NCBI GenBank assembly: GCA_016800925.1
Contig: JABCPU010000126.1
Location: 1 to 64,000, forward strand
From: Suillus spraguei
Lineage: Eukaryota; Basidiomycota; Agaricomycetes; Boletales; Suillaceae
Direction of reading: 5' to 3'
DNA: 64,000 nucleotides
Part shown: piece after piece, positions 61,442-64,000 of the stretch
Numbering within the stretch: the first letter of the stretch is position 1
Layout of the letters: each line of letters begins with the position of its first letter
Position numbers and translations under genes: made by a program
The notes under the pieces: model-generated
What the model saw: the letters and a program-made list of their open reading frames with translations, nothing else
What the model was told of the DNA's origin: nothing
Databases searched by the model: none

Positions 61442-63307
61442 TCAACGTATTGTAGGTAATGTAGGAAGCTCGGTTAAGTTGTAGCCAAGCTGTTCCCGTT
61501 CGCGGATGGGCTTTCTAGCATTAAGCCTGACCGCCGTTTTAGCACTTTAGCGAGCTTCGCGTACAGCAGAAAAAAAATCTTACTCACACTGTCAACATCG
61601 AGTTCATATAGGCTATGACGAAGGTCTTTAGTGTATTTGCAGCAAGAAGGAAACATACTGACATTTCCCTAGTATTGCTCCGGGCGCAGCGGTATAGAAC
61701 TGTCCGATAAGACCATCTTGAAACATATACTGAAGCAATCTCGACCTCTGTTCTTGTAAGCATGAACAACAGCCACTTACCAGCACAGTCAGGCTGATTG
61801 CTACAATACTAGGAGCCACGTGAAGTGGGGTATATAACATGTATGGAGGATTGCACGTACCACGAAAATAAACCCGCGTTGATCAAAATCCACATCATAT
61901 CACTAATATAACTTCTGGACTCTCTCCTGCCATCACAGAATCCCGCATGAGTCGGATGACAAGAGAGCGGAGAAATCACACACCGAACATTTCCTGTTCG
62001 TGCTGGTCGCATAAACAACCATATGGACCCTGTGATAACAACATCACACAATGCGCTGGTGAATGACGACATTGGAGTCCACTAATTCGAGGTAAGGATT
62101 CATCAGGTTATCCTAAGCTATGCTATGACTGGCCAGACCTTCGTGGTGAACAGGGCTTCAGGGCTTCTTGTGTATAATCTATGGCACTTAAGTGAGGGAC
62201 CGTATGAGCTCAATGATCAAGTACTCACCCTAAACTACAGGCGACTAGAAACCAAGACGACAGCATATCAGGAAAGTGGCATCAGAATTGAAAGATTAAT
62301 GTAACTCAGGCCACCGACTAGGGTTCAAAAGTCAGAGAGGCTACATGACCGAACAAAAAAGCTGACCGAACGATGCAATAGTGAGGATGCACTGATTGTT
62401 CGTTATTATGACAGCTCTCTACGAAAGAAATAATGGAAAGGTGATCTCACAATTAGCCCTGTGATCCAGTGATTGTTGCCTGTGACTAAAAGAACAATTT
62501 GAAGCCATCACTCTCGCAGATCCTGAAGGACTCACTTATCCACACCCTGGACGCATAGAAACTGGATTGTTGAAACAAATAAGCATCATGGCGAGGGCCA
62601 CTCACTAGGAGACACATACCACTGAACGAAGAAAACGATCCAATACTGATAATTTGTCACTAAGACATCACAGATGCCCAATCATAGAGGACTTACTGTC
62701 GTAAATGCTCCCAGCTTCGTCGTTAATGATCACTACACAATGTACCACAATAAGACAAATGTACTTGCCGGCATCTGCCTATTCTCCCGATGAGCGCGTT
62801 TGAGACCCAGGAAGAAAACTATCGACTTACAAGGATATTTTAGTCATGCACTGGAGGGACATGCTACGTCGGCACGAAATGAGGATAGACCAGTATATTG
62901 CCGTTATTGAGAATTGATTGATTGTGTCGAAAAGACTGACACCGTCATGGTATCAGCATATACGCAAGATTGTGGGTAGGACTCACAAGACCGTCATTAC
63001 CTAGCGATAAAAGATGACATTGCCAATATTTTGAATAATGTGAAAAGTTGTGCTCACAAATAACCTAAGTTTTTTCGGATCTTGGGGGAAAGATCGCAGG
63101 TAGAACACACACTGCCCAAAGGATATTCCATAGAGCCTCCAAAATTCTGTAGATCAATTGATTGGATAGAGACTGAGTGACACAAGACCGTACATTGTAG
63201 CTATGGTGTATCCTTGGCCTAAAGTCAGCTGCGAGGTAAAGTGAATTACCGGAATGCTCACCAATAAACCCCGGCCCCCACATAACCTCGATTGAATTGG
63301 GCGCCAT
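61442..63307 (-). CDS. DUF6534 multipass membrane protein (copy C)
   Basis: Paralogue of the gene at 28.5-30.3 kb, colinear over its whole length. The start at 63307 gives 'MAPNSIEVMWGPGFIG'. Later exons include 'SALCDVVITGSIWLFMRPAR' and 'RESRSYISDMMWILINAGLF', and the final exon gives 'LNARKPIREREQLG' and '..LTELPTLPTIR' with the stop at 61442. Differences from copy B are mostly single bases, with a few small indels in introns. The minisequence around the middle exons was not resolved fully, so an internal break cannot be excluded. Function is unknown; the family is a fungal seven-helix-like membrane protein group. Confidence 0.6.
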
Positions 63308-64000
63308 GGGACAGTAAAGAAAGAGAGTGAGCTGAAGCAAACAGTGGATTTACGAAACTTCATGAATAAGTGCGCTTGCAAAGCACTACGGCAATCATGA
63401 CACCATTTGGAGACTCCGAGTTTTACTTGTGCTCATCTCAGTTAAGATATTAATTAGTATTTAAACAGACGTAATGAATCGAGAGTTCATGGGCCCGGAT
63501 CAGCAAATTTTCACTTGTCAAAAAGAAGTTTGATACTTACGATGAGTTTACGACGCTGAGAATGTAGCAATGCAATTAGTGGAAAAAGCAGTATAATATG
63601 GATTACGAACCAGTGTTCTGCCGGTCAGTGAATCAGAGTGAGTTCATGGTACCCTGTTATCAGTCGGACCTTACTCGGTTCTTTCGAGTTTCTCCAAACC
63701 CTGCACAGAAAAAGTCCGAACACCCTCACGGCATTCACAACGAAAAGACCCCAGACTCTACAGAACATGTTCGCTTCAGTTTATTGTTGCAGCTATTATC
63801 GAGCGGTATATAGTAACGACCTTAAGGTATCCTTACTCCCTTCCCTCCCCTTGCTCTTCCCCAACTTGAGCTCGGATAGCACACGTCGAGACACCCATCA
63901 AGCGAACACAATCAAGGTTGTTGAGCAGCCACAAATGATCGATCTCGTGCAGCTCATCAACCGCCCTGATCTTCTGTTGTCATCGTCTTTAGCTCATCAA
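63308..64000. other. 5' flank of DUF6534 copy C and window end
   Basis: The first about 170 bp is shared with the promoter side of copies A and B (CAAAGCACTACGGCAATCATG near 63381). From about 63830 a frame on the plus strand stays open to the window end ('VEQPQMIDLVQLINRPDLLL') and might be the start or a middle exon of a gene continuing outside; this is not supportable further. Confidence 0.4.

Overview
The window looks like a stretch of nuclear genome from a basidiomycete, most likely an Agaricomycete. Genes are split by many short GT..AG introns of about 50-60 nt. The gene set includes a Mid1 channel subunit, a CMT1/CAP59-type GT69 mannosyltransferase, DUF6534 membrane proteins, an F-box protein and a bifunctional lysine-degradation enzyme. 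The mobile DNA (PIF/Harbinger, Helitron, hAT) is of the kind typical of mushroom genomes. Assignments come from reading the translated frames and recognising family motifs; no database search was run.

Three blocks of conserved single-copy genes alternate with repeat-rich DNA. 0-9.5 kb is repeat-rich: a decayed zinc-knuckle (gag-like) protein, long hairpins, a 570-bp heptanucleotide minisatellite, a 4.2-kb Harbinger element with 39-bp terminal inverted repeats (TIRs) and a nested MITE, and a chimeric kinase/pepsin pseudogene. 10.4-23.5 kb is a conserved block: mid1 (-), an alpha/beta hydrolase (-), a MAM3/CNNM-type CBS membrane protein (+) and a bifunctional alpha-aminoadipic semialdehyde synthase (-). 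23.5-31.9 kb is accessory: an internally deleted hAT, one truncated and one apparently intact copy of a DUF6534 gene, and a scrambled patch built from pieces of the 9-kb pepsin and the 23-kb AASS gene.

32-42 kb is conserved: an ABC1/ADCK-type kinase-like protein (-), ornithine carbamoyltransferase (-), a divergent JmjN-JmjC-ePHD histone demethylase (+) and an F-box protein (-). 42.2-52.7 kb holds a decayed Helitron, a clean 1,082-bp non-autonomous hAT with TIRs and an 8-bp target duplication, and an F-box relic. 52.9-60.0 kb is conserved: a secreted pepsin-family protein with both DTG motifs changed to DTA, NBS1 (DNA double-strand-break repair), a GT69 mannosyltransferase and an intron-containing tRNA-Tyr. 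The window closes with a second apparently intact DUF6534 paralogue (61.4-63.3 kb).

The conserved genes serve unrelated cell functions and form no evident gene cluster: calcium entry, lysine degradation, arginine synthesis, mitochondrial lipid or quinone homeostasis, chromatin, DNA repair and capsule/cell-wall-type glycosylation. The unusual biology is in the DTA/DTA pepsin homologue, the dispersed DUF6534 gene repeat with its conserved flanking motif, and the traces of recombination between host genes and repeats.
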